From Haemonchus contortus (lineage: Eukaryota; Nematoda; Chromadorea; Rhabditida; Trichostrongylidae), in NCBI GenBank assembly GCA_000469685.2, contig LS997563.1, positions 30,509,397 to 30,573,396 on the forward strand: a DNA stretch of 64,000 nt, read 5' to 3'. Position numbers and translations under genes: made by a program. Each line of letters opens with the position of its first letter. Position 1 is the first letter of the stretch. The notes below the pieces were generated by a model that worked only from the letters and a program-made list of their open reading frames with translations, had not been told where the DNA came from and searched no databases. Positions 44,068 through 54,679 of this stretch are shown here, piece by piece.

Positions 44068-47000
44068 CTAACGACGTCTCGTTCCACCATAACCTGAAAT
44101 ATCAGTGAGAAAATCCGATCCATGGATGCTGCATACAAGTTATCGAAAAGGTGAAGCAAAGATAATTCAAAAATTAGCAGAGTTCACAATTTTCTAATTT
44201 CAAGAGAACTACATCAATGCTTAAAAATATGTTGACCTCTTCTACTGGGAAAGCTTTTAGATTGAAATTCAATACTATATCCTTTAGCAAAAAAGCCAAC
44301 ACATTTCGACACCAGGAACGGAATTTCAACGCTCGACATGGAAGCTTCGAAAATCATACTAAAATTCGAATTTTAAATAAGGGATCCTATGCAGGTGAAA
44401 GGTACTGGCTGGTCGCGACTCAGAAAAAAGAAATCAGATCTCCGGTCACAACTGCATATGCCCACGTGCTTCGAGGAATAAACATGCCTCAGTTTACTGA
44501 CGGAATGACGTCTACGCGAGACGTGAAGGGAGCCTTTCTTCTCTGAGACTAAATGGCTTGAAATAGCTACAATTTATTCGTACTACCATTCTTGACGTGC
44601 GCAGCATTTTACTGAGTTTTTTAAAACTTTGGAGCATAAAACATCGCAATATGACATGAAAAAAGGCGCACTCACCGGTACTTTCCCTCATGTAAGACGT
44701 AGAGGGTTGATCAGCATCGTGATCATCAAATCCTGTGTCTCTCATAAATCTGTCATTTACTCGTCGAGATCCTCTGAAGCTGTCAAACATTCCAGACGAA
44801 GATCCTCCCCTTAAAACGATGATGTAATTTTCATAAGAGAGTTAAGCATTTCAACAAGTGAATAAGAAACGTACGTATTTCTTCCAAATAGGTAACCACC
44901 AAGTGCTCCTAATCCAGCACCTGTCCAAAATCCTGGACCACTGCTGCCGGGAGCAGAACCAGTTGGAGCAGAAGTTTTGAAACCCATTGTGTCGTCATAG
45001 CTTGGTGGAGGGGCACTTGGAGGAGGATGCATTCCAGGATATCCTCCGCCGAATCCCGGACCACCATCGAAACCTCCTCCGTAACCGCTAGAATAGATAA
45101 AATTAATCGATTTCGAAGGGAATGCCTGAGAGCACGTATGCCACCTATTAAAACGTGATGGCGAAAAGTGCTTGCTTAGCTCTGGCAGCGACTCTATTCT
45201 ATATCTTCATTCAAGAAGCCTGAAGAAAAACAAAACCGGAAAGTCATACCCGGATCGAGGAGGTGCGCGAGGAGCGCCTTGATTGTTAGAAAGCATTGAA
45301 TATACAACGTATATTATGAGAGCGGCCACACAGAAATTCACAATGTTCTCTGTTGTCAACCTGAATTACATCCAGCTAGAGGCAAACAGCAAAATCAAGA
45401 AGCGAATAGTAAAATTCTTGATTAAAACCCACCAAGAACTCCAATAAGGCCAAGAAGACCACGAAGAAAGTGACGACCACTTTGACTTGCTTTTTCCTAC
45501 ATTTCTCGCAGAATGCGAATACTCCAATTCATATTCCAGCTGCAAAAAGTGCTGATCAGCCAGGTACTTTTCGGTGGTCAGAGATAATGACTCACCCCAC
45601 AACTCCCCTTCAAAATGTAAGGGTCTTCAGGATAGTCGTAGCCCTCACATGTGACTGCGATCTAAAGATAACTTTTAAGCCGCTCTTGAATTTATTAACT
45701 CAACTACAGTAAATCCAGTCCCTTCGAAAAAGTGCTCAAAATCTGAATCAAGACTTCATCGCCCTGAAAATGAAAGCTTACCTCCCCAAACTCGTAATCA
45801 GCAGGCATATCAGCAACACATCTCCATTGATAATCCACCCCGTCAAAGCCTTCCTTGAAACACTGTGCAGCCCGTGGCTGGAACTTTCCTCGAGCGCTGC
45901 CTCCCACACATCTTAGCTGAGGGACTGGACTGGATCTTCTGCCTAAATACGCCGAATGAGACTTTTGGGCATTGCTTGACAAAGCATTGCCGGAAAAATT
46001 CTTCGAATGTATAGTTTTCTTGAATTTTCTCACTCTATTAGGCCAATGGGTCTGCGATTACTTTTATCAAAGACTGAAATAGGATCTGAGTAGAAAGAAG
46101 ATATGTCTCTAATGAGACCAAAGGCAGAAAAAAACCAATGTTAAGTAGATGGAAAGGTCTTTGGATTTAGTTCTCGTCTGCTGCCTTCCTTATCTTGAAA
46201 AGAATGAATTGCCAACTCTGATGGGAGCTCAAATCAGGCTTCCAAATTTCTCATTCACTTATGAGACAACAATTGAAGGATTTTGGTTAATTGTTTCACA
46301 AAGCGTTTCAAAAGAATAATTCATGTGTATGCAGCTTTTCTACGATAAGAACCCGTGAAATATACTACGGAAGGTCATGATTTTGGAATCAAGCATAAAA
46401 TTTTTTGGAGTACATCGCAGTGCCTCAGTGCACATAATTTAAGAAAAGTATCACTCAAGTTTTAAAGCTCTAAGGTCTTAGAGGAATTTTTCGTCACAAT
46501 TCAACTCAGCTATGGAAATGGCTTCGTATTATCGTACATCAAGAAGCCACAATAGAGGTTCTCAGGTCCTGAAATAAAGAATCAATGCAGGTACCTGTGG
46601 TGTACTGTCCTTCGCGCAAAGTGATTGTATTGACGTCACGGAGAAGCACACGATCAGTGACACACTCTGAAATTCAAGGATGATTATTCGATATACTGGT
46701 CCAGGGCATTTAAAATATCAGTTACTATTAGAATTAACAAGATGATGAAGATGTGGTGGAGCATTTCCCATATAACCAAATCCTATGAAGTGGTAAGGGG
46801 AAGTTGAAGATGAAAAAGATAAACTTAACATGAGTCGATGAAAACGAACTAAAGAGCGAGAGTAAGTTGGACTCCAAAAAGCTCTTGTTTGCCTTCACGC
46901 AACCCCAAGCGCAATAGTTTCTTCTGTGTCAGGTCCATCAAGCTTTCTATCTTGGTAATGACATATATGCAGAAGTTAAATTCACCATTAAAGTGGGCAC

Positions 47001-47457
47001 AGAAGAGAAATAAGGGGGTAAATGAATACGCATCCATTTTCCCCTCAATTCCCAGGTAGGCAAAATTTGAAAAGGCAAATGTTTTTTGCAAAACCAATCA
47101 GCAAACAAGAATCGCCCTGGTTTTAATGACCAATTTCACTGCCTAAAAACCAATCGGAGTTAATTTTCGAAAACCAGAGTGAGTCAAGCGATAATCACAC
47201 AAAAGCCCACCAATATTTGTTTACGAACAAAAAGTGGATAGAATATGAATCATTCTAAATTGAAACACTCGAGGCTCTGCAAAATAAGAATATCAGACAG
47301 TTCTCAAGAAGGATAAAAAAGGTCGTTTGCCAAATTTTCTTCAGAAATGCAGTGAAAATTCATTTCATATCAATAAATCATGAAAAGGAACCAAAAACTC
47401 ACCTCCTAACGCAATGGATAACAAAATAAAAGTGAATATAGTTACTAGTAATCGCAT
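44068..47457 (-). CDS. SARAF: Store-operated calcium entry-associated regulatory factor (SARAF/TMEM66)
   Basis: An ER membrane protein that in other animals inactivates STIM/Orai calcium entry. Nine exons (minus): 47403-47457, 46595-46666, 45782-45942, 45596-45661, 45433-45539, 45250-45360, 44875-45087, 44676-44809, 44068-44093. They total 945 nt (314 aa; human about 339) with all phases in agreement. Seen: signal peptide MRLLVTIFTFILLSIALG; luminal DRVLLRDVNTITL; RRSSPVPQLRCVGGSA, VDYQWRC and VTCEGYDYPEDPYILKGSCG, the Cys-rich luminal domain; a Ser/Trp-rich stretch (about 138-154); one transmembrane helix (about 160-177); then a cytosolic Pro/Gly-rich tail with GPGFWTGAGLGALGGYLFG (about 240-258) and the conserved terminus GYGGTRRR. 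The GTGGGT donor of exon 5 was chosen because it alone gives the right phase. A possible trans-splice acceptor (TCCTTCAG, 47485) lies 27 nt before the ATG. It looks intact. Confidence 0.95.
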
Positions 47458-47484
47458 GGCGATTGTATGGATTGCGTTGAATCA

Positions 47485-47492
47485 CTGAAGGA
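47485..47492 (-). promoter_or_regulatory. Possible trans-splice acceptor of SARAF
   Basis: TCCTTCAG on the minus strand, 27 nt before the start codon. A weaker match than at the other two genes. Confidence 0.35.
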
Positions 47493-48075
47493 TGATTTTA
47501 CCTTAGTAAACGTCAGCACAACATCGGCATTATGAAATTCTACGGCAACACTCGCTAGTGGGCGGGGCTTCCCGGTTGAAGTTTGGGCGATGGTTTTTAT
47601 TTGTACTTGAGCACTTTATTTCAAATGGAATTGTAGTGCGTCAGGGCGAAAAACGTGGTTGACATACTGCAGATTCGAAACCAAGCCTTTTCTTTGTCTG
47701 TCATTGTGAATTCATCATCAAACAACAAAATCATAAGTCCTTGAATGCTGCCGCTCTGGCAAAGAGCTTCTACTCATTAGGTCCCTTTGAAGGTTAAGGT
47801 CAGCATTTGACTCGGGAGCAATCATAGCAGGACAGATTTAGACTGTTGGGATATGTTGTTGCAACAATTTTTCATACACCGGTCGGACTTTTACATCGGG
47901 CCCATCGGATTTCCTTGACAGAGCCGTGCTACACATAAGATCGTATCGAGAACTTTTTCATGTCATTGACTTCTCTGTAAAGCGTATAGAACTGCCAAAT
48001 AATATTGGAAGCGGCTTCCCAGTTCCCATGTTCGGAAGCAAGGACAAGTCTTTCACTGCCAAACTTGGTTTAGTC
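47493..48075. other. Intergenic spacer between SARAF and the BEL/Pao element
   Basis: Contains the presumed SARAF promoter region. No TATA box, coding frame or repeat was recognised. Confidence 0.35.
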
Positions 48076-48081
48076 ATTTTC

Positions 48082-48406
48082 TGTTGTGGGCTCACAACTA
48101 GTCTAACTAATCACCTCACGTAATACTCATTATAAGTATCTCTTGATAAGGTGCCGAAAGCATGACCTAGCGGCAACATAATAGTGCTATCAAGAAGGTA
48201 ACTCAAGTACCGCTGTGTGCGCGGTGCGCCCTTTCATTCCCTATCTTAATCACACTTATACAGTAAATAACTGTACGGTATCTGGGCACCGCCCACATTT
48301 ATGTGTATATAAGCCTGCAAATTCGTATATTATTGTCGGTTACCTTGCTCGTGTAATAAAGCATATTACACGTGTACGGTACAAGTCCATTGGTCAGACT
48401 ACCAAA
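48082..48406 (+). repeat. 5' LTR
   Basis: Begins TGTTGTGGGCTCACAACTAG and ends near CTACCAAA. It contains a TATATAAG-like box at 48305-48312 (GTATATAAGCC) and AATAAA near 48354, the usual promoter and polyadenylation signals. Confidence 0.85.
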
Positions 48407-48407
48407 T

Positions 48408-48421
48408 TGGTGCATCTGCCG
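48408..48421 (+). promoter_or_regulatory. Primer binding site, tRNA-Gly-like
   Basis: TGGTGCATCTGCCG starts 1-2 nt after the LTR and resembles the complement of a tRNA-Gly 3' end (…GATGCACCA) with one mismatch. The tRNA identity is from memory of glycine tRNA ends. Confidence 0.5.
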
Positions 48422-48434
48422 TTGGAACCAACCC

Positions 48435-49135
48435 CCTTCTGCGCTAGTTCTCCACAGTGAGAAACAGAAGGTTAATCACCAGCCTAACTCCGAAAACTCC
48501 TCCCTGAGGAACACGGAAAAAAGGCAATCACTTGTTTTCCACCTGCTGGAAACAAAACCATAGCCAGATTCCTTACAACTCCTCCCTGAGGAAACGGAAT
48601 CAAGGCTAACAGTGACCACTCTACTCTCCCTGAGAGGTAGATCCAAGTTTGTTTTCCACCAGCTGGAATCAAACAACTCAGTCTTTCCTACTATTCCTCC
48701 CTGAGGAATAAGGAATTCTGAAAAAAAATCGTTTGTGCTAGCTCTCCCTTGGAGAAACAGACGATTTAACTAATTCTTTCCAACCCATTGGGAAGAGTTA
48801 TCAACGTTCTCAACTAACTCTTCCGAGGAATTGAGAACCCAACAAACTTCTGTACATCTTCTTCACAGTGAGAAGCAGAAGGCGAATTTACTAAGCCTAA
48901 CTCCACCACTACTCCTCCCTGAGGAAACGGAAACAAGGCAAAAACAATCCTACTCTCCCTGAGAAGTAGAAGAAAAGTTTGTATTCCACCAGCTGGAATC
49001 GAACAAATCGGATCTCTCCCGAAATTCCTCCCTGAGGAACAAGGAACTCCGAGGAAATCGTCTGAGCTAGCTCTCCCCTGGAGAAACGGACGATTTAGCT
49101 AGTTCTTTCCTATACACTGGGAAGAATCGACGAAC
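48435..49135 (+). repeat. Nested-hairpin array in the retroelement leader, two tandem copies
   Basis: At least 15 short palindromic modules follow each other between primer site and gag. Most are a core stem inside an outer stem, for example CCTTCTG / TTCTC-loop-GAGAA / CAGAAGG at 48435-48471, GATTCC with CCTC-CCT-GAGG and GGAATC near 48571-48601, and GTTTG with TTCCA-CCAGC-TGGAA and CAAAC near 48650-48676. The set starts again at 48847 (412 nt later), but the second copy lacks about 85 nt (one or two modules). Recurrent cores are CCTCCCTGAGG, CCACCAGCTGG and CTCTCCCTGAGAG. There is no long open frame across it. Confidence 0.85.
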
Positions 49136-49260
49136 AAAGACCCGCGTGGCAGGAGCAACTCTATTGCGGAACCAACGAAAGCTTCCTTAAGCCGTTGTAA
49201 CGCTCTAAAATTGCCTAAACCTCTGTTGACACTCAGAAGTCGGTCACGAAACATCAGAAA

Positions 49261-51228
49261 ATGGCTGAAATTCAAGTGTTTAAAACAAAGATCACACACG
49301 CTTGCGTACTTATCAAGTCGAATGAACCACAGGTCAATAACTTGAGCCAAGCATTTGTGTTCCCCAATCAAATGGAGGAATGCAAGGAATACATCAAAGA
49401 GAGAACTTCGATGCTGAACTATTTGGAAAAGTCAATCAACTCAGCAAAGCAGTTCCACAACACGTGCGTCAAGGAAGCCATAGAGAATATCAGTGGAAGA
49501 GCAGAGCAAAAAGAATGCGAAAAGCTCATGCTAAATTTGAACAAGCATCTGGAAAACGAATCGAATATGCTGGAAGTCGGTGTCATACAGTGGTTGAATA
49601 AGATCGAGTTTAGAAAAGACGAGTTGCTGCAACAAAGTGCACTGATGACTTCGTCTCAAGACAGCCACAACCATACTGTAAGTAACACCAGCTGTCAAGA
49701 AAGGTCTACTGGTGCAACAACGCCTCAGGAACGCAACATTCGGGTACGACGCCCGCTACTCGAAGTCCCTACCTTCTCAGGAAATTATAGGGACTTCAGC
49801 ACCTTTTGGTCAGTATTCGAGTCGCTCATTCACAGCGATGACGACTTGAGCGACCAAGAAAAATTCCTCTTCCTTAAACAAGCACTGAGAGGAAAAGCTG
49901 CTTCGTCAATTAGCAGCATCCCGATAATGGGAGAGAAATACATTACCGCCATCAATATTCTCAAAAAACACTACGACCGATCTGCCAGCATCGCAGATAT
50001 ACTAATAAACGAAATCGAACGCCTTCCGCGAGCTCAAGGAAACCCAAGAAGTTGCCGCGAAACCCTCGCGGCTATCTCTTCGAGGGTCATACATCTGGAG
50101 CAGACAGGAACATCCATGAACGCCGATCGAATGTGGAGACGTCTAATACTCTCGAAATTCACAGAATCGATCTGCGGCACAGTCATCAGAAAAGAAAGCG
50201 AGGCTGGAAACTCCTTCGATGTAAACGAGATTATTGAGTCCATCGACGAAATCATCACACTTCAAGAAACAATCGAGCTGACAACAAGAACGTTCGGATT
50301 TGATCAAAGCATGCAAGGCAACAGCCGTTCACAGCAGGAAAAGTACTCGAACAACAAAACGATACCTGGCCAGAGCATGAAAATGAGATGTCTTTGTGGA
50401 GAAACGCACCTTCCGCAACGGTGTAACAAATTCGTCTCACCAGAGGAGCGCAGAACCGAAGCCAGAAGACAAAGAGTATGTTGGAGATGCTTCAACAAAG
50501 GGCACAATTCAAGACAATGTCTTGTCGTCAGCAAATGTCCAAGATGTAACGAAGATCACCATTCATCACTCTGCACCTCTAATGGAAGCAGAGCGCAACC
50601 AGCAAACACACCGAGTTTCACGCAATATCCATCTTCATCTGCAATTTCCCAAGCAACTTCAAGAAGCATAACTTTGGCAAACCACAGCCGCTCGAGACAG
50701 CCGTCAAGATTGCACAACCAGCTACAAGAAAGCGGCCTAGTACAAGCCTTCTCAATCACTGCTTCTCAGGTGAATGTAAAAACCGGGCGAAACCAACCAG
50801 CCAGTGGACAACATGTGCCACAAATGGTTTCAGCTCAAATTTTTGATGAGTTGCAGATGGATTATCGAAAGGTAACTCTGCTCTTAGACTCAGGTGCTCA
50901 ACGCAGCTTAATCAAATCATCATTTGCAGCATCACTTAAGCTGTCATCGCACAGTGCTACATCATCCACTGCTGCCGAAATGGGAAAGCTACGAAAAACA
51001 TCGCAATCTGATGAATTTCGGGTTACATTAAAGAGCCATCGCGGCTCAAAAAAGCTAAAGCATATACCAGTCTTCACCAAGGATAAATTAATAGCACCTA
51101 CGAGAACTGCCAAGCTGTCGGAAGTAGACAGATGCTTCATGACAAAGAATAGAATTCCAACTGCGCAGCGTAATCTTAACCCAGCAAATGTATCTCCTGA
51201 TATATTGGGTTGTAACATAAGTTCGTAG
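49261..51228 (+). CDS. BEL/Pao Gag with start of the aspartic protease
   Basis: A 655-codon open frame. Residues about 165-330 match the Pao-type gag domain (LLEVPTFSGNYRDFSTFW, DQEKFLFLKQAL). Zinc knuckles follow: CWRCFNKGHNSRQC near 407 and CPRCNEDHHSSLC near 423. The retropepsin motif LLLDSGAQRSLI lies near 540. An N-terminal coiled-coil-like region (about 35-130) precedes. The ATG at 49261 has an AAAATGG context. The true frame is cut at 51203-51204 by the mariner: the last eight codons and the stop are transposon sequence, and the protease continues after 52100. Gag itself has no internal stops. Confidence 0.88.
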   Translation: MAEIQVFKTKITHACVLIKSNEPQVNNLSQAFVFPNQMEECKEYIKERTSMLNYLEKSINSAKQFHNTCVKEAIENISGRAEQKECEKLMLNLNKHLENESNMLEVGVIQWLNKIEFRKDELLQQSALMTSSQDSHNHTVSNTSCQERSTGATTPQERNIRVRRPLLEVPTFSGNYRDFSTFWSVFESLIHSDDDLSDQEKFLFLKQALRGKAASSISSIPIMGEKYITAINILKKHYDRSASIADILINEIERLPRAQGNPRSCRETLAAISSRVIHLEQTGTSMNADRMWRRLILSKFTESICGTVIRKESEAGNSFDVNEIIESIDEIITLQETIELTTRTFGFDQSMQGNSRSQQEKYSNNKTIPGQSMKMRCLCGETHLPQRCNKFVSPEERRTEARRQRVCWRCFNKGHNSRQCLVVSKCPRCNEDHHSSLCTSNGSRAQPANTPSFTQYPSSSAISQATSRSITLANHSRSRQPSRLHNQLQESGLVQAFSITASQVNVKTGRNQPASGQHVPQMVSAQIFDELQMDYRKVTLLLDSGAQRSLIKSSFAASLKLSSHSATSSTAAEMGKLRKTSQSDEFRVTLKSHRGSKKLKHIPVFTKDKLIAPTRTAKLSEVDRCFMTKNRIPTAQRNLNPANVSPDILGCNISS

Positions 51229-52098
51229 AGTTTTGTGTCAGGGTCATTTTACAACGATTCGCTTTATTTTTTGGCAAAGTGTATATATTCATTTGAAAGA
51301 GCTCTTTCTCTTCTATAAAATGGTTTTATTCGTTTTCTTGAGTAATCTAGTTGTACGTCTTTTTTCTGGCTCAGAATTGGAATATCCAGGAGGAGAAAAT
51401 CAGCATTTTCGACATCTGCTTTTCATCGAGATCAATAAGCAGCCGAAGCCGCTCGGGACATATGCAGTGTGTACGAGGGAGATGTCTTAGGTGTATCTCT
51501 GGGTGGCCCCAGGAGAGACACCGAAGCCGAGAGTCAAGCAAGACCTTCACTCATAATAGGTCATGATTTGCGTTTGGTGAGACTGGAAAATCACGGTGCA
51601 CTGGGAAATGCTCGAACGAAATGCTACTGTCAACAAGGAGGTCTACATTGCCTAGCTAAACCGTGTTAGTGTGGCTATTCGGCTGAAAAGACCCGATAGA
51701 CGAGGTGAAGTCATCTTGCTCTACGTCAACGCCAGGCCCCCAGAATGCCGAAGTCGTCAAAACAGCACTTCAAAAGCTTGAATGAGAGGTTCTTCAGCAT
51801 CCACCGTACTCTCCGGGTCTTGCACCTACCGACTACCACCTTTCCGCTCTCTGTCAAATCAAATGAGGAGTGTTACCTTCGATGGCGAAGACGTTCTTGA
51901 AAACTGGCTCAACAACTTCTTCGACGCCAGACCGTCCGATTTTTGGCGAAACGGCATCAACAATTTGGTCGAGAGATTGGAGGAGGTCGCAAACAGTAAC
52001 AGGAGGATACATCATTGATTGATTTATTATTATAATTAATGTTTTTTGTTAAAATAAATCTTTGTGAAAAAACTCTACGAACTTATGTTACAACCCAA
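51205..52098 (+). mobile_element. mariner element, 894 bp, inserted in the retroelement protease
   Basis: Perfect 30-bp inverted repeats (start TTGGGTTGTAACATAAGTTC) at 51205-51234 and 52069-52098 are flanked by TA (51203-51204, 52099-52100). It is shorter than the usual 1.3 kb, so internally deleted. Removing it would leave the host retroelement frame continuous at the TA. Confidence 0.9.
51390..52017 (+). pseudogene. mariner transposase remnant
   Basis: An N-terminal piece (ISIFDICF/HFRHLLF frames at 51400-51440) and a C-terminal piece (NNFFDARPSDFWRNGINNL at 51918-51974, preceded by a HPPYSPGLAPTDYHL-like box in another frame at 51797) remain. The middle, including the first two catalytic acids, is mostly missing. 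It is frameshifted. Confidence 0.8.
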
Positions 52099-52100
52099 TA

Positions 52101-52907
52101 CTTATTGGACAGGACCTGCTGCACAGGATTCTCGATCGCAATTCGGCAGTTATCAGACTACCATCTGGATTGATCCTCACGTCCACTATTTTCGGATACA
52201 CAATCTCTGGAACTACCACGGCACTTATGAGCGCGGCAATGATGCAAGTTAGAGATGCACAATGTAGTTCGCTGCTTGCATCTACTCCTGTTATTTCATC
52301 GAAAGGTGGCTCCAAGACGGAGCTAGATACCTCTGGAGCGGAAGCACCTCTTGCCAACATCCGATATCCTACTCCTATCCGTCGATCTGCTGCAAAAGTA
52401 CGTCTAAAGCAGGTCAGCAAATTCCCTCTAAAAGGAACACCACAACCAACAACCTTGCGACCCCTCTCAGTATCGCAAGATGACCAGAGCGTCCTCTGGA
52501 ATAAAAAGACCCACGACATTTTCTATGCTTTATTGGATATCGTGGACGGCATCAAGAGAAAGCTAGATCGAATGGAGGACTGCTTCAGGCGAATCGATGA
52601 AAGGATGCATACACTGGACCTCAGGACACCGCAAGAGACTCAGACGGAGGTGCTTCGGCCAGACGAACCTCAGTACCCTACCGTCCTGACGACACGATGT
52701 TGCGAGTCTTCACACGTCAAAGATGATGGGTCTTCAACATATGGAGCAAGAGCCCTTACTTCAAGAAAACCACCTTCATCATCAAGGAAAAAAGCTGACG
52801 CTCCCGTGAGACGTAAGCCACCAAGAGCTGCGACGATTCAAGTTTCTCTCAACACCAGCTTACCCAGCAAACGACGACATCTGCAAACAAAAGATATTCG
52901 TGAATAG
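52101..52907 (+). CDS. Protease C-terminus fused to a 3' coiled-coil/basic region of the BEL/Pao element
   Basis: The frame entering from 52101 shows an ILIGQDLLHRIL block and LPSGLILTSTIFGYTISG, which fit the C-terminal half of Pao-type proteases. Then the protein runs straight into Pro/Ser-rich sequence, a likely coiled coil (GIKRKLDRMEDCFRRIDERM) and a basic Ser/Lys/Arg-rich tail, ending at 52907. Reverse transcriptase, RNase H and integrase should lie between, so they were deleted in frame or this is a non-autonomous design. I cannot place the deletion junction exactly. Confidence 0.6.
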   Translation, partial: LIGQDLLHRILDRNSAVIRLPSGLILTSTIFGYTISGTTTALMSAAMMQVRDAQCSSLLASTPVISSKGGSKTELDTSGAEAPLANIRYPTPIRRSAAKVRLKQVSKFPLKGTPQPTTLRPLSVSQDDQSVLWNKKTHDIFYALLDIVDGIKRKLDRMEDCFRRIDERMHTLDLRTPQETQTEVLRPDEPQYPTVLTTRCCESSHVKDDGSSTYGARALTSRKPPSSSRKKADAPVRRKPPRAATIQVSLNTSLPSKRRHLQTKDIRE

Positions 52908-53091
52908 CGTTATTCTATTCATAGATAATGAAAATTGTATCGTAATATAGAACATTATTGTCGCTAGTTGCATTGATACTCGCTTGTATAATGTAGTACA
53001 TGCATTGATGCACTGTTAATTTTACGTATTTAACATTGTTGTTGTTGTTGTTGTGCAAATTATAGCTACCGCTATTCTCGCCCCGCCCCAG

Positions 53092-53417
53092 TGTTGTGGG
53101 CTCACAACTAGTCTAACTAATCACCTCACGTAATACTCATTATAAGTACCTCTTGATAAGGTGCCGAAAGCATGACCTAGCGGCAACATAAGAGTGCTAT
53201 CAAGTAGGTAACTCAAGTACCGCTGTGTGCGCGGTGCGCCCTTTCATTCCCTATCTTAATCACACTTATACAATAAATAACTGTACGGTATCTGGGCACC
53301 GCCCACATTTATGTGTATATAAGCCTGCAAATTCGTATATTATGGTCGGTTATCTTGCTCGTCGTAATAAAACATATTACACGTGTACGGTACAAGTCCA
53401 TTGGTCAGACTACCAAA
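53092..53417 (+). repeat. 3' LTR
   Basis: It matches the 5' LTR except for about seven substitutions and one single-base insertion. It is preceded by (GTT)n and a CCCCGCCCCAG stretch rather than a polypurine tract. Confidence 0.85.
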
Positions 53418-53422
53418 TTTTC

Positions 53423-54100
53423 GGTTGAGAGCTGAGTGACCATGGATCGTATTCACTAGCCTGATACACGAACTCAATTCGTACCGTAATCTACAATTCT
53501 TCGAACTACCACTACTCATAATTCGCGTTTCTTCTGCGATACCGTCTAAATGAATCGGCGGCGAAGCAATATTTTTTTTTGAAGAGAATGAGTACGGTTG
53601 AGTGCCTTGTCCTCACAATTCTAACGTAACAAGGGGAAGTCCTTCATGACTCCAATGAGATCTATTGACCTAGACTGTATGATTTAGACGAAAATTGAGC
53701 ACGGAAACTCATACTCACAGTAATCCATCCAGCTGTAAGTGCTAGTTCTATTCATAATAAAAATCTCTTGCGGACTCGAGTGCAGATTGATGAGTTAACC
53801 AGTCTGTGGACCAATTGCTTCGGTAGAGTATTCACGACTCTCCGGGAACTCAAGTATAGGCCTTTACCGAAAGGTTTGGATAGACTGTGGACCAACCTGA
53901 GTTTCGTTGAAAGCTGTGGACCAACCTGAGTTTCGTGAAAAGTGTAACAGCTTCATTTGTCTCTTCTACCTGATTCTTTCGACATTGAACTGTCGGTTTT
54001 AAAGGTCTCTGCCTTATCCATTTTTGTCCACGTAGGTGTTGACAATCCGGCTGAAACCCCGAACGAAATTCCTCCTTACAGCATATTACCCTTTCCGCAA
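53423..54100. other. Unassigned stretch after the LTR element
   Basis: A short direct repeat CTGTGGACCAACCTGAGTTT occurs twice near 53886-53935. No coding region was recognised. Confidence 0.4.
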
Positions 54101-54104
54101 AGTG

Positions 54105-54502
54105 AAGTCTCGCCCTTCTACAGCCTTCTCAGAAACAGTTTATAGACTCTTCACTTCTATTTACGGTTACTGCAATCCACGTATGTATCTTAAAACATTA
54201 TTGTACGGAAGAGTACTCAAAGATTTAGTATTCTGTTTTAAAATGCTGAGGTGAACTCAAGCTACGGCCGAGTAAGTACTGGATATCAGACCGTGCAGAG
54301 GTCGTACTACTTCGTAATCACTACAATGCACTAAACTGAACGTAATCATAGGGCCCGTGTTTTTCATTCGCTTTTCTTCCGTGGAGCAAGATGGTTTCAA
54401 CTATTACCATTAGATCTGCAAAAGGCGCGAAATACCGATGCGTTTAAAAAGAATTTGAGGAAGCTAGACCTTCTTGCTTTGTTAGGCATACAAGATTTCT
54501 AG
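54105..54502 (+). pseudogene. C-terminal tail of a CR1/jockey-like reverse transcriptase
   Basis: Broken plus-strand frames read RVLKDLVFCFKMLR (about 54210-54252), RPCRGRTTS (54291-54317), then HSLFFRGARWFQLLPLDLQK and DAFKKNLRKLDLLALLG before a TAG at 54500-54502. This is the typical end of non-LTR RT proteins of the jockey/CR1 group. At least two frame changes are present and upstream RT domains are missing. A TAAATAAATAAG-type run at 54645-54672 may be the element's 3' tail. Confidence 0.7.
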
Positions 54503-54679
54503 ACGTGTATAGCCTTAAGAAAATCCACTTATGGGTATCGTTCTTTCTTGATGTGCGTTTTTATTACTTTTTCTGCTGTTTAAAATTGTAAGTGGTTTCG
54601 TTTTATTGCTTGCTACTGAAGCGCACCTTTGTGTGTATTTCGAATAAATAAATAAGTAATAAATAAATAACTCTCATTT

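Larger units (their letters stand above)
48082..53417 (+). mobile_element. BEL/Pao LTR retrotransposon, pol-deleted, split by a mariner
   Basis: Two LTRs (48082-48406 and 53092-53417, about 325 bp) bracket gag-protease and a 3' frame. They are flanked by a 5-6 bp target duplication ((A)TTTTC at 48076-48081 and 53417-53422). No reverse transcriptase, RNase H or integrase is present, which implies an internal deletion. I see no clear polypurine tract before the 3' LTR. About eight differences between LTRs (roughly 2-3%) suggest a fairly recent insertion. The mariner at 51205-52098 arrived later. Confidence 0.88.

Noticed and set aside
48435..49135. Hairpin array as a CRISPR locus
   Set aside because: Units vary in length and outer stems, there are no constant repeats with unique spacers, and the setting is a retroelement leader in a eukaryote.
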